Shown here one piece after another: positions 26,833 through 35,979 of a DNA stretch of 64,000 nucleotides. The notes beneath the pieces are model-generated. The model was not told where the DNA came from. It searched no databases and saw only the letters and a program-made list of their open reading frames with translations. This stretch comes from Filomicrobium insigne (GTDB lineage: Bacteria > Pseudomonadota > Alphaproteobacteria > Rhizobiales > Hyphomicrobiaceae): positions 372,001 through 436,000 of the forward strand of contig NZ_FNJC01000001.1 in assembly GCF_900104305.1 (NCBI RefSeq), in the 5' to 3' direction. The position numbers were made by a program, and so were the translations under genes. How positions within the stretch are numbered: position 1 is the stretch's first letter; the number at the start of each line of letters is the position of its first letter.

Positions 26833-28824
26833 TCAATGAGGCAAGTTCAACGCGTCCTTATCACGGATGATGGCTTCGCCGGATGCCTGACGTGTGGCGT
26901 CGACCATATCCTGGATTCGCTGGCTGGGAGCCGGCGTGAACAAGGAGACGATCCAGATGGTCAGGAAGCCAATCGGCAGACCGAACAGAGCACAGGAAAT
27001 GTTCCTCACACCCCACCAGTTGGCGATCGACTGCGCATGCTTATCAAAGGCGGCGCACTGTGCCGCATCCGAAGCACACGCGGCCTGAAGCTGCGCGAAC
27101 TTTGCGATTTGATCAGGCGTCGCATTCGACAGGAAGCTCCACATCTCATAGAAGCCCGGAGCGAAGTAGCGCGTTCCGACGAGGTAGTAGAGACAGATCC
27201 CGAAACCAAAGATCATGCCAAGTACCGCTCCCGTAGTCGTGGCGCGTTTCCACCAGATTCCGAGCACGAGGGCTGGGAATATGCCGGCCGCCGCGAGCGA
27301 GAACGCCCACGCCACCATCGACAAGATGTCCGCCGGTTTCGTCGATGCCGTGTATGCCGCGCACACCGCCACGATGACCAGCAGTATGCGAGCGACCAAA
27401 AGTCGGCGGAACGTCGGCGCATTCCGATCAATCATCTTGTAGTAGATGTCGTGTGAAAGCGCGTTGGCGATGGCAAGAAGCAGACCGTCAGCTGTCGACA
27501 GCGCGGCGGCGAGACCACCGGCTGCTACGAGACCTGCGATCACATAAGGCATCCCCGCGATCTCAGGAGTCGACAGAACGATCACGTCAGGGTTGATCGT
27601 GAGATCCTGAAGCCGCAACACGCCGGGATGACCAGCGATATTACTGCAAGCGGCCTTAACCGCTTCGAGGTTCACGGCGTCCACGCCGCAGACCTTGATG
27701 AGCCCGATCGCTCCGTAGTTGAACAACCACTCACGGATACTATCCAGATCGCGGCCCACAACGTCGGAATAGACCTCAAGCTTCGCGAATGCCGCATAGG
27801 CCGGCGCCGTGAAGTACAGGAGGAAAATAAAGAACAGCGACCAAGCCACCGACTTGCGAGCCTCACGCACGGATGGTGTCGTGAAGTAGCGCATGAGGAT
27901 ATGCGGCAAGGATGCCGTACCGACCATCAAGCAGAAGATCAGAGCGAAGAAGTTGAGAGGATCATACGTCACAAAGGGTTTGATGTGCGGCTTCAGCGTT
28001 GCCGCGTCCGCCAGACCGCTCGAGACCATCGATTGCTCAAGTGCCGTGATATCCTGCAGGGCTTGTCCATAGGTCAGCTGAGGAATCGGGATGCCGTATT
28101 TCTGGGTCGAGAGAACAACCACGGGCAACAGGTAGGCAACGATCAAAACGATGTACTGTGCCACCTGCGTCCAGGTCACGGCCTTCATGCCGCCCAACAT
28201 CGAGCAGAGCAAGATGCCCAACAGACCGACGTAAACCGCAACGGTGAAGTCCATCCCCAAGAAGCGGGATGCGATGATACCGGTCGCGTAGATCTGCGCT
28301 GTTACATAAGTAAACGAACAGCACACCAGCACGATAACGGCGAGAAACCGTGCGAAGTTGCCGCCAAAACGCTCGGCGAAGAAGTCCGGTACAGTGAAAG
28401 CGCCGAACTTGCGCAGGAATGGTGCAATCAGAATCGCGACGAGAACGTAGCCACCTGTCCATCCCAGCACGAAAGCCAAGCCATCGTAACCGAGCAAGAA
28501 GAGCGTTCCGGCCATACCGACGAATGAAGCCCCCGACATCCAGTCGGCGCCTGTCGCCATACCATTGTAGAACGCAGGAACGCGCCGGCCGGCAACATAG
28601 TATTCGCCGACTTCAGCCGTACGTGAGATAATCCCGATGATAGCATAGACGGCGATCGTCAAGAACACGAAGCCGTACCCGATGAACTTATTCGGGACTC
28701 CCATCTGTTCAAGGATTGCGAGAACTACAACGAACGCAAAAAAGCCGCCCGTATAAAGTGTATATATTCGGCCTAGGTTGGAGATAAAGTCTCCACCGCC
28801 TTTGTTTGAATCGACTTGTGCCAT
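26833..28824 (-). CDS. Sodium:solute symporter, acetate permease type (ActP-like)
   Basis: A symporter of 663 residues with about thirteen membrane helices. The family signatures GYVLVAILIAPFLRKFGAFTVPDFFAERFGG (in parts), YVTAQIYATGIIASRFLG and GGLAAALSTADGLLLAIANALSHDIYYKM identify the sodium:solute symporter family, ActP-like branch. The ATG at 28824 has a GGGGAGG site 5 nt upstream. A DUF4212 gene precedes it by 11 bp, the hallmark of the two-component VC_2705-type subfamily. It probably imports acetate or a related short-chain acid; the nearby PHA and acyl-CoA ligase genes fit that. A large loop at about 375-440 is unusual for ActP itself. Confidence 0.88.
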   Translation of the reverse strand: MAQVDSNKGGGDFISNLGRIYTLYTGGFFAFVVVLAILEQMGVPNKFIGYGFVFLTIAVYAIIGIISRTAEVGEYYVAGRRVPAFYNGMATGADWMSGASFVGMAGTLFLLGYDGLAFVLGWTGGYVLVAILIAPFLRKFGAFTVPDFFAERFGGNFARFLAVIVLVCCSFTYVTAQIYATGIIASRFLGMDFTVAVYVGLLGILLCSMLGGMKAVTWTQVAQYIVLIVAYLLPVVVLSTQKYGIPIPQLTYGQALQDITALEQSMVSSGLADAATLKPHIKPFVTYDPLNFFALIFCLMVGTASLPHILMRYFTTPSVREARKSVAWSLFFIFLLYFTAPAYAAFAKLEVYSDVVGRDLDSIREWLFNYGAIGLIKVCGVDAVNLEAVKAACSNIAGHPGVLRLQDLTINPDVIVLSTPEIAGMPYVIAGLVAAGGLAAALSTADGLLLAIANALSHDIYYKMIDRNAPTFRRLLVARILLVIVAVCAAYTASTKPADILSMVAWAFSLAAAGIFPALVLGIWWKRATTTGAVLGMIFGFGICLYYLVGTRYFAPGFYEMWSFLSNATPDQIAKFAQLQAACASDAAQCAAFDKHAQSIANWWGVRNISCALFGLPIGFLTIWIVSLFTPAPSQRIQDMVDATRQASGEAIIRDKDALNLPH

Positions 28825-28835
28825 CGACACCTCCC

Positions 28836-29087
28836 CTATTCCTCAGCGAAGCCTTCTTCGCGGTCGATGTTGTCCTGCAATTTCGCAAACGCGAAGAGCA
28901 TGATGACGAACGCGATCAACGACCCTTGCGCGGCCATGTAGAAGCCGAGCGGGAAGCCGAGGATGACGATGGTGTTAAGTTGAATAACGAACATGTGGAT
29001 GATGAAGCTGAAGAACAGCCACAACACGAACATCGTCCACATGAGCCTACTGGTTCTGCGCCAGTGTCTTGCTCCGTCCTGTTGCAT
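28836..29087 (-). CDS. DUF4212 small subunit of sodium/solute symporter
   Basis: An 83-residue protein with two membrane helices (RLMWTMFVLWLFFSFIIHMF and ILGFPLGFYMAAQGSLIAFV) and the typical DUF4212 pattern: RRTSRLMW, GFPLGFYMAAQGS and FAFAKLQDNIDREEGFAEE at the end. Members are found next to an ActP-like permease and are thought to be its small partner. A GGGAGAAA site precedes the ATG at 29087. It is the first gene of the symporter operon. Confidence 0.92.
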   Translation of the reverse strand: MQQDGARHWRRTSRLMWTMFVLWLFFSFIIHMFVIQLNTIVILGFPLGFYMAAQGSLIAFVIMLFAFAKLQDNIDREEGFAEE

Positions 29088-29433
29088 GGTCGTTTCTCCC
29101 TTTATCGCGCGATCGCGCGGGATACAGGACGGATGTAAGCAGCCCGCAGCGCTATCGGCTCAGGCAAACCGCCCCAAATTGGGAGATTAATCTTCAGTAA
29201 ACGCCACGCATAGAGAACTTAAGTCGTATTTCTATGCATAATTGAATAATTACCACACTTAAATAGTGTGCACCGCAATAATACCCGCATCAACTACTTC
29301 AATTACTCTATAGTAAATCTTCGGCGTCATCTAATACCATTTGCGGCAAGGTAATTTTGCAGCAAAAACGTCCAGTTCGTAATAATTTTCGGCCGTCTCA
29401 GTATTCCTCTCATCAGGAGATAATATTGCTCCC
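29088..29433. other. Divergent intergenic region, no gene
   Basis: AT-rich gap between the symporter operon and the DUF294 gene. It must hold two outward promoters. A small inverted repeat CACACT/AGTGTG (29254-29270) with an AT loop may be an operator. No FixK-type site was found here by eye. Confidence 0.5.
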
Positions 29434-31566
29434 ATGACCGAAACCAGTTATTGCACGCCGCTTGTCGGCTTGGACGCGGTCGTTCTTGACATTGAAGCAA
29501 CAGGTCTTGATTCAACCACCGCGCGAATTGTGCAAATAGGTGCGATTAAAGTTCACGGCGGCGTGATCGACAAGTATCGATGCTTCAATCGGCTTGTCAA
29601 TCCGGACATCCCGATCCCCCCGTCTTCGACGACCATTCACGGTATCGCAGATGCCGACGTCGCCACCGCTGCTCCGTTTAAAGACGTGTGGCCTGAATTA
29701 CGCGATTTTATCGGGACTTCCATACTTGTCGGGCATGCTACTGCATATGATCTTGCCGTGTTGCAGCGCGAGTGCCAACTCGCCGGAATCGAATGGCGGC
29801 CACGACACGCCCTAGACATCCGGACACTTGCGCAAATCGCTGCCCCTACTCTCGCCGGACATAGTCTCGACAGCTTATGTGCATGGCTGGATATCAAGAT
29901 CGAGGGACGGCACACGGCGCTCGGCGATGCCACCGCCACAGCGAGAGCATTCTTAGCGCTACTTCCGCTGCTCCGCGCGAAAAATGTGCGGACCCTTGCC
30001 GAAGCAGAAGCCGCGACACGCCACGCCATTGAACGTGATGCTCAAGCTGCGGGCGGGCTCATGGCGACGTTTGAAGATGCTCCGACCGGAAAGGCCACCG
30101 ACGAGCCTGATGACAAGGTTCAAGGTCCACTGATGCGGACCGACACTTATCCCTATCGTCACCGCGTCTACGAAGTCATGGGCATGCCACCGGTGCGCGT
30201 TTCTCCAAACGACACCATGCACGAGGTTTCCCGCACGCTCATTAATCGCAAAGTGAGCTCAGCTTTCGTAGAAATTGGCGATGGCCGGCATGGGATCGTG
30301 ACGGAACGCGATATCATGCGCGCGATCGCTTCCCGCGGAGCCGACGCTCTTGCTCGACCGGTCGCTGACATTATGAATACACCGCTGCAGTCAATCTCCG
30401 ACCAAGCCTTTCTCTATCGCGCGATCGCGCGCATGCAGCGGTTCGGCTTCCGTCACCTCGGCGTACATAATGCCAATGGCGAGATCATTGGCGCTTTGAC
30501 CATGCGCGATCTGCTGCGATACCGCGCCTCCTCCGCTATTGCACTTGGCGATGAAATCGACGTCGCGAATACCGTTGGCGAACTCAGTCAGGCCTGGGCC
30601 AAGTTACCTGTCATTGCGAAAGAGTTGATCGCCGAAGACGTTCGTGCCTTCACGATCGCAAATGTCATCAGTTCTGAATTGCGGGTTTTGACGCGACGCG
30701 CCTCGCAACTTGCTGAAGCACGAATGAAGGACGCTGGGCATGGTGCGCCGCCAGTTCCCTATGCCGTTCTGGTTTTAGGATCGGCAGGGCGCGGGGAAAG
30801 CCTCCTCGCGGCAGATCAAGACAACGCCATCATCTTCAACAGCGGCGAGCCTGGCGGACCTGAAGACAGATGGTTCGAAAAACTTGGAAGGCATTTATCC
30901 GATATTCTTGATGAGGTCGGCGTTCCTTACTGCAAAGGGGGCGTGATGGCACGCAATGCCGCCTGGCGCATGAGTTTCGCTGACTGGAAAGGCATGATCG
31001 AAAGCTGGGTGCGCCGGCAGCGCCCGAAAGACCTGCTTAACGTCGACATCTTCTTTGACGGCATCCCAGTTTTTGGTGATGTCGCTCTCGGTGAAGCTAT
31101 ATGGGAGCACGCATATGCGTGCGGATCTCAATCCACCCCCTTCATCAAATTGCTGACCGAGGCTGCTCGGATACCAGGTGGTCAGGCTTTTACGCTTTTT
31201 GGTGGCTTCAGGCGTGATGAGAAGGGTCGCGTTGATCTTAAGAAGGTCGGCTTATTTCCGATCATCACAGCCGCACGCGTTCTTTCGATCAAGTATGACG
31301 CGCGTGCGAGGAGCACCCCTGAGCGTTTTCGCAAAATTGCGGCCAAGGGCGCGGCTTCGCCTGATGCGATCGAACGTCTACTCGTCGCACACGAAACGAT
31401 CATCAGATCTATTCTTGAACAGCAGATCACCGACATTGCGGATGGCGTACCGCCGGGGAACAAGGTCGCAACGGCGCGTCTGGACCGTGCGCAACGTGCT
31501 GCACTCAAAGCAGCGGTCGCTGACGTATACATAGCAACAGACCTCGTCGGTGAAGGACGCATCTAA
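29434..31566 (+). CDS. Exonuclease-CBS-DUF294 nucleotidyltransferase-like fusion protein
   Basis: A 710-residue multidomain protein. Residues about 10-180 are a DEDDh exonuclease (LDIEATGLD, VGHATAYDLAVL, HTALGDATATARAF); about 245-370 a CBS pair (VSSAFVEIGDGRHGIVTERD and FGFRHLGVHNANGEIIGAL); about 440-540 a nucleotidyltransferase-like domain with GSAGRGESLLAADQDNAIIF; and the rest a C-terminal helical domain typical of DUF294 proteins. The CBS pair suggests control by adenine nucleotides. Genes of this class often neighbour ActP/DUF4212 symporters, as here. Substrates of either catalytic-like domain are unknown. Confidence 0.9.
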   Translation: MTETSYCTPLVGLDAVVLDIEATGLDSTTARIVQIGAIKVHGGVIDKYRCFNRLVNPDIPIPPSSTTIHGIADADVATAAPFKDVWPELRDFIGTSILVGHATAYDLAVLQRECQLAGIEWRPRHALDIRTLAQIAAPTLAGHSLDSLCAWLDIKIEGRHTALGDATATARAFLALLPLLRAKNVRTLAEAEAATRHAIERDAQAAGGLMATFEDAPTGKATDEPDDKVQGPLMRTDTYPYRHRVYEVMGMPPVRVSPNDTMHEVSRTLINRKVSSAFVEIGDGRHGIVTERDIMRAIASRGADALARPVADIMNTPLQSISDQAFLYRAIARMQRFGFRHLGVHNANGEIIGALTMRDLLRYRASSAIALGDEIDVANTVGELSQAWAKLPVIAKELIAEDVRAFTIANVISSELRVLTRRASQLAEARMKDAGHGAPPVPYAVLVLGSAGRGESLLAADQDNAIIFNSGEPGGPEDRWFEKLGRHLSDILDEVGVPYCKGGVMARNAAWRMSFADWKGMIESWVRRQRPKDLLNVDIFFDGIPVFGDVALGEAIWEHAYACGSQSTPFIKLLTEAARIPGGQAFTLFGGFRRDEKGRVDLKKVGLFPIITAARVLSIKYDARARSTPERFRKIAAKGAASPDAIERLLVAHETIIRSILEQQITDIADGVPPGNKVATARLDRAQRAALKAAVADVYIATDLVGEGRI

Positions 31567-31604
31567 TCTGTCGCACCAAGATGAGTGCGGCATCTCGTGC
31601 ATGT

Positions 31605-31618
31605 TTGCGTCAAGTCAA
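31605..31618. promoter_or_regulatory. Candidate FixK/FNR-type site
   Basis: TTGCGTCAAGTCAA matches the rhizobial FixK pattern TTG(A/C)-N6-(T/G)CAA and lies 60 bp before the DUF6455 start. A single half-degenerate match like this is weak alone. Confidence 0.4.
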
Positions 31619-31677
31619 CGCCGCACGAAATCGCTCTATGCCATTTCGCAGGATGAACTCAAGTTGTGGAGGATATC

Positions 31678-32001
31678 ATGGATTGGCCGAGGTTCCGCCA
31701 CGTCGAGCGGCAAGCCCGCCGTTTGAGCGATATGATCGAGAAACTCGATGTCGACACATTAAGCCTTATTCGCCTGCGTCAGGGCAATGCGTATGCGGAG
31801 GCTCGTACAAAATGTTTGCATTGCACCAACGCAGCCGAGTGTTTGGAATGGCTTGAGAATTGGCCTCACGGCGGTGAGCCCGCCGCGTTCTGCCCTATCA
31901 TTTCGCTGCTGGAAAGCTGCCGTCGGTCTTCGAAGACTGCCTCGAACGCCCCCTGTGAGACGGACCATCGCCGGCTCAGTTTGCATTTAAATAATAGGTA
32001 G
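31678..32001 (+). CDS. DUF6455 family protein
   Basis: A 107-residue cytoplasmic protein with two cysteine groups, KCLHCTNAAECLEWLENW and AAFCPIISLLESC. The CxxCxxxxxCxxWL...PxFCP pattern is that of DUF6455 proteins of alphaproteobacteria and suggests metal or iron-sulfur binding. The ATG at 31678 has GGAGG 5 nt upstream. It has no known function. A FixK-like site upstream and neighbours such as a cytochrome c and the PHA genes suggest it belongs to the micro-oxic response. Confidence 0.82.
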   Translation: MDWPRFRHVERQARRLSDMIEKLDVDTLSLIRLRQGNAYAEARTKCLHCTNAAECLEWLENWPHGGEPAAFCPIISLLESCRRSSKTASNAPCETDHRRLSLHLNNR

Positions 32002-32023
32002 AGAGAGAAGGCTTGGGTCTGGT

Positions 32024-32037
32024 TTGACCCAAGTCAA
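32024..32037. promoter_or_regulatory. FixK/FNR-type site upstream of the host-attachment gene
   Basis: TTGACCCAAGTCAA is a perfect palindrome of the FNR/FixK type (TTGAC-N4-GTCAA), 73 bp before the ATG of the host-attachment protein gene. Position suits activation. Confidence 0.6.
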
Positions 32038-32109
32038 GGACGAGCACGCAGCATTCCGCATAGCCTCGTAGTCCGCAAGATTAACGATAAGATCTGGGTG
32101 CGGAACGTC

Positions 32110-32541
32110 ATGAAGCGGATTAAGCGATGGATTTTAGTTGCGGGTAACGCAAGGGCCCGCATTGTTGAACGGCTCGGGACGGGGCGGAACACGCGTATTC
32201 TTGAGCCATACCGATTTGACGAAGATGTTCCACTTTGCCGGGAACTTCCTTGCGAATGCGCAGATGATCCGAATTACGATGCTGTTCCTTTGTGCCGGCG
32301 ACCCTGCTCTCCGGAAACGAAGTTTGCTTGTAAGCTCGCCGACCTCCTGCAGGAGCGCTCCACGAGGGGAGACTTTGACAGGCTTTTGATTGTTGCGCCG
32401 CCTTCTATGATCGCAGATCTGCATGCCTCGTTCGACGATGGGATGCGTGTCAAGGTTATCGCTGAAGTGGCCGCAGATCTCACGCAAGCAGCCAACGTAG
32501 AGATCGTCCACCGTCTCGAAACAGAAAACCTTCTCTGCTAG
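32110..32541 (+). CDS. Host-attachment family protein
   Basis: A 143-residue protein of the host-attachment family (related to bacterial archaeo-eRF1-like baeRF domains). It begins with the nucleotide-fold start WILVAGNARARIVER and contains FDRLLIVAPPSMIADLHASF and VKVIAEVAADLTQAANVEIV, matching the family pattern LxIVAPPxxLGDLR...KxVxAExxKDLTxxP. It carries an unusual cysteine-rich insertion (CRELPCECADD, CRRPCSPETKFAC) at residues about 40-75. The upstream FixK-type palindrome suggests induction at low oxygen. The name is historical; function is unknown. Confidence 0.8.
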   Translation: MKRIKRWILVAGNARARIVERLGTGRNTRILEPYRFDEDVPLCRELPCECADDPNYDAVPLCRRPCSPETKFACKLADLLQERSTRGDFDRLLIVAPPSMIADLHASFDDGMRVKVIAEVAADLTQAANVEIVHRLETENLLC

Positions 32542-32609
32542 TCTCGATTATCTGTTTGGAGACGCCTGCCATGCCCAGCGCGTCATAAATATTATTGTGA
32601 GGTACGCCA

Positions 32610-32981
32610 ATGGCGCTGAAGCATGTTCGCTTGGAACTCGCCAGAGACCCAGATTTTCCCAACGGCAGTCGAGACCGTGGCTACGAGTTTGTCGCTCCGC
32701 TCGATGATAATGGACATCTCGATGCCAAAGAGTGGCGGCAGAATCGGGATCGGTGTCGCGTCAAACGCATCTGGCCCCACGAACCTTCTCCAATTGGCCA
32801 TCTGGTCCATAAGCCAGGTGGTGTCTGGGCGTTCGACTACGACACAACGCGCAGTGACGATGACGAGGCAGGCTTCAAACTCGACAAACACAAGCTCGTG
32901 CCAGGAGAATATATATCGTTCCGAGAGAGCGACGGAGAAATGCGGACATTCTACGTCGTCGCTGTTTCAGATCTCGATTAA
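32610..32981 (+). CDS. Conserved hypothetical protein
   Basis: A 123-residue acidic, soluble protein with no signal or membrane segment. It has regular beta-rich blocks (KHVRLELARDPDFPNGS, GYEFVAPLDDNGHLD, GHLVHKPGGVWAFDYD, PGEYISFRESDGEMRTFYVV). I believe relatives occur beside micro-oxic genes in rhizobia and purple bacteria, but I cannot name a family. A GAGG site precedes the ATG at 32610. Lies 23 bp before the cytochrome c gene in the same direction. Confidence 0.75.
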   Translation: MALKHVRLELARDPDFPNGSRDRGYEFVAPLDDNGHLDAKEWRQNRDRCRVKRIWPHEPSPIGHLVHKPGGVWAFDYDTTRSDDDEAGFKLDKHKLVPGEYISFRESDGEMRTFYVVAVSDLD

Positions 32982-33003
32982 TCCCTTCACATAGGCCTGA
33001 TTC

Positions 33004-33432
33004 ATGATTTCCATGACCGACGCTCATCGCGCAACTTGGATTTTGGTCGGCGTCATGCTTGCATCAGCTTGCGCTAAAATGGCTTTTGCAGCAGATGCTC
33101 CGCAAAGCCCTCCCGATATGACGCGTGGCAAAGCAATCGCAGAACGTTGGTGTGTGAGTTGCCACGTAATAGCAAGCGATAGCAACGCAACCGTCCCGGC
33201 CGGCGTGCCAACATTTCGCGCCATCGCCAATCGTAAGGGACAAACCGCCGACAATATCCGGCACGTCTTGATGATGCCTCACGTTCCTATGCCGGACATG
33301 CAGCTTACACGTGGCGAGATGGATGATCTGATCGCTTATATTGACTCTTTGCGTGATGCTAAGTCGGGACCGGCACTGCTCCCCAAGCCTCAAAAGGGTG
33401 ATCAGAAGCCGGCCATTCCTCACAATACGTAA
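33004..33432 (+). CDS. Secreted class I cytochrome c
   Basis: A 142-residue monohaem cytochrome. A signal peptide (ILVGVMLASACAKMAFAADA) is followed by RGKAIAERWCVSCHVIAS with the haem-binding CVSCH at about residue 55. The distal methionine region is VLMMPHVPMPDMQLTRGEMD, and the C-terminal helix is DDLIAYIDSLR. It would carry electrons in the periplasm. Its position in a block with FixK-type sites fits a micro-oxic respiratory role; partners are not encoded nearby. Confidence 0.9.
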   Translation: MISMTDAHRATWILVGVMLASACAKMAFAADAPQSPPDMTRGKAIAERWCVSCHVIASDSNATVPAGVPTFRAIANRKGQTADNIRHVLMMPHVPMPDMQLTRGEMDDLIAYIDSLRDAKSGPALLPKPQKGDQKPAIPHNT

Positions 33433-33461
33433 GGACGCTGGCTTCCCTACGGATCGCGATC

Positions 33462-35333
33462 TCAGCGTTCCAGAACATAAGTTCCAGGCGCTGGATACAT
33501 AGGCTTATAAGGCACTCGACCGAGTGGCGGCGGCGTGGTGGGTTTTCCCGAGATATCGCTGAGCCAAGCCGTCCATTCCGGCCACCAGGACCCGGGCTTT
33601 CGCGGGGCGCTGGCGGCCCAAGCATCCGGGTCTGGGCTTGGCGTTGCACGTGGGTGGCGGAGCACCTGATACGAACGACGCGGATGACCAATTTCTGAAA
33701 CGATACCGGCATTGTGCCCGCCTGAGGTCAAGACGAAATCGACCTCGACATCGAGAAGATGAACGAGCTTAAACACCGAATGCCAGGGCGCCACGTGATC
33801 AGTCGTTGTGCCGACTGCGAACACCGGGACCTCAATGCATTCGAGTTGGATGGGACGCCCATCGACGCGAAAACGACCCTGCGCGAGATCATTGCCCAAG
33901 AAAAGCTTTCGTAGATAATCCGACTGCATCCGATAAGGCATGCGGGTCGCATCGGCGTTCCATGCCATAAGGTCCGTCATGTCCGGCCGATCACCCATAA
34001 GGTACTCGTGAACCATGCGGGACCAGATGAGGTCTTGCGACCTCAACATCTGGAATGCCCCGGCCATGTAGCGCTGATCGAGGTACCCCGACTGCCACAT
34101 CATGTCCTCGATAAACGAAACCTGCCCTTCATCTATGAAAAGGCCAAGTTCCCCCGGCTCCTCAAAATCCACTTCCGCCGCGAAGAAGGACAAGCTGGCG
34201 AGACGATCATCTCCATCACGCGCCATGGCTGACGCAGCAATCGACAACAGAGTGCCGCCCAAGCAATAGCCGACGGCATGCACCTTTTCTCTGCCGGTTA
34301 CTGTTTCGACCACATCGAGAGCTGCCATAACTCCCAACCTGCGATAATCGTCCATCGACATATCGCGTAGCTCGGGCCCTGGATTGCGCCAGGAAATACA
34401 GAAGACCGTGAACCCTTGCGCAACAAGATAGCGAATGAGCGAATTGTGAGGCGACAAATCGAGTATGTAATACTTCATGATCCAGGCCGGGATGATAAGG
34501 ATCGGCTCCGGCCGGACTTTTTCGGTCTTCGGCTTATATTGGATGAGCTCGATAAGCTCATTCCTGAAAATGACTTCACCCGGCGTAACGGCTACGCGTT
34601 TCCCAACTTCAAAGTCTTCGGCACCCGCTGGACGCTGGCCGCTGACGGATCGGCCGATATCCTCTGTCGCATGACCTAAGCCACGCATAAAATTAGCGCC
34701 GTGCTCTTTGACGGTCTGCTCGATAATTTCGGGGTTCGTCGCAACGAAGTTCGCAGGCGACATCATGTCGAGAAACTGCCGGCTATAGAATTCGACGAGC
34801 CGTTCGTGCCGAGCCGTCACACCATGTACGCTTGTGGTGGCATCATGCCACCAGTCCTGTCCTAACAAGAAGGCCTGATGGAGCATATTGAACGGGAAGA
34901 CCTGCCATCCGCGATGTTGGAAGCGCCGGTCCTGAGGTGGTGGGCAAACGCACGGCGTCGCGCCTTGACCCTGACATGTGCATTCCCACGCATAATGAAA
35001 AAGCTTCGACCAGTTTTCGACTGCTCGGACCTGAAGCTCGTATTGCTTGCCAGGCAACGTGGCCAAGTGCAAAGCCCAGTCCCACCAAGCGCCTGCCAAG
35101 CTTATAGGAGATAGGCCAAACGTCAGTGGGGCCCACGCCGCATGAAACTGCCGATCGGCTAGCCGAAAGACACTTTCCTGCTCTTGCGCTGTGCGGCTCT
35201 CAACGACGCTCTCGGATGCTGGATACGCGACAAGCCCACCTTGCCGTCGATCCTTTGCGCTCATGTCTTTAGGCAGCTGCGCATCAACTGACAGGTCCGC
35301 AACGTCACTTTCCCGTGGAACGGGCGCCCCCAT
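33462..35333 (-). CDS. phaC: Class I poly(3-hydroxyalkanoate) synthase
   Basis: A 623-residue PHA polymerase that builds poly-3-hydroxybutyrate from hydroxyacyl-CoA. The lipase-like box GYCLGGTLL holds the catalytic Cys (about residue 357), and the catalytic His lies in TSGGHNAGIVSEIG; the Asp is in FAVGTTTDHVAPW. The N-terminal domain has the class I pattern (AWWDWALHLATLPGKQ). I chose the ATG at 35333 because AGGAGGACTA lies directly upstream; a frame extension of six residues exists. It carries an unusual Cys/Pro-rich insertion (CTCQGQGATPCVCPPPQ). It follows a phasin gene by 61 bp. Confidence 0.94.
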   Translation of the reverse strand: MGAPVPRESDVADLSVDAQLPKDMSAKDRRQGGLVAYPASESVVESRTAQEQESVFRLADRQFHAAWAPLTFGLSPISLAGAWWDWALHLATLPGKQYELQVRAVENWSKLFHYAWECTCQGQGATPCVCPPPQDRRFQHRGWQVFPFNMLHQAFLLGQDWWHDATTSVHGVTARHERLVEFYSRQFLDMMSPANFVATNPEIIEQTVKEHGANFMRGLGHATEDIGRSVSGQRPAGAEDFEVGKRVAVTPGEVIFRNELIELIQYKPKTEKVRPEPILIIPAWIMKYYILDLSPHNSLIRYLVAQGFTVFCISWRNPGPELRDMSMDDYRRLGVMAALDVVETVTGREKVHAVGYCLGGTLLSIAASAMARDGDDRLASLSFFAAEVDFEEPGELGLFIDEGQVSFIEDMMWQSGYLDQRYMAGAFQMLRSQDLIWSRMVHEYLMGDRPDMTDLMAWNADATRMPYRMQSDYLRKLFLGNDLAQGRFRVDGRPIQLECIEVPVFAVGTTTDHVAPWHSVFKLVHLLDVEVDFVLTSGGHNAGIVSEIGHPRRSYQVLRHPRATPSPDPDAWAASAPRKPGSWWPEWTAWLSDISGKPTTPPPLGRVPYKPMYPAPGTYVLER

Positions 35334-35394
35334 TAGTCCTCCTCTGCGCACTCACCTTGCGCAAATTGGCAACCACGCCTGCCACCATATGATT

Positions 35395-35874
35395 TCAGGC
35401 CGCCTTCGGCGAAGACAACTCGTCGGCGAGTGCTTCGGCTTCCCTTTGGATCCGATCGGCTGTCTCGGACGCAAACTTCGAACCTATATTCGCCATCTTC
35501 CCGGCTTCGCTCGAATAATCGTTCAGGGCGTTCTGGAAGAAATCGGTGTAGATATGAACGGCGTCATCGATTTCCTTGCTAGCATTCAAATCTTCGAGCA
35601 GCTTCACATCCTGCTCATAACGATGCTTGAGGAACGCCAAAGCCTCAATCTGGTAGCTCATCATGGATTTGAACGCATGCCCCTGGAGTCGGCCAAGTGC
35701 CAGAAAAGCCTGCTGACCGAATAAGGCTGTTTGCGGCTGGGTAAAAACGTTCATTCTATTCATCATTGCTCTCTGCGGCTTCGTTCCATCTGGTCTGTCT
35801 AACACTATTTGGTCCTCCAGGTTCCCGATCTCAATCTTGGATCGGCCTCCGCCTTTCGACAATCTCGCTGTCAT
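35395..35874 (-). CDS. phaP: Phasin-like PHA granule protein
   Basis: A 159-residue amphipathic helical protein. After a basic N-terminal stretch (MTARLSKGGGRSKIEIG) it has the phasin-like core QQAFLALGRLQGHAFKSMMS, YQIEALAFLKHRYEQDVKLL and a helical tail. Phasins coat PHA granules. The start at 35874 has a GAGGAGAGAGG region upstream; an internal start at 35766 is possible. It precedes phaC in the same direction, so both probably share the promoter with the FNR-type palindrome 106 bp upstream. Confidence 0.75.
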   Translation of the reverse strand: MTARLSKGGGRSKIEIGNLEDQIVLDRPDGTKPQRAMMNRMNVFTQPQTALFGQQAFLALGRLQGHAFKSMMSYQIEALAFLKHRYEQDVKLLEDLNASKEIDDAVHIYTDFFQNALNDYSSEAGKMANIGSKFASETADRIQREAEALADELSSPKAA

Positions 35875-35979
35875 AAGCCTCTCTCCTCACAGGTGCATTG
35901 CACTTGCTATTCAAGAGCAACTGTTTCGTGCGATCTGGAAGCTCCCAACTCAATGTTAGAGTAGTCACCGCGGCTAACA

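Noticed and set aside
27628-28527. 299-codon plus-strand frame opposite the symporter
   Set aside because: Very His/Arg/Gln-rich translation typical of antisense of a membrane protein.
29254-29270. CACACT/AGTGTG inverted repeat as a terminator or FixK site
   Set aside because: Stem is only 6 bp, lies between divergent genes, and does not match the FixK pattern.
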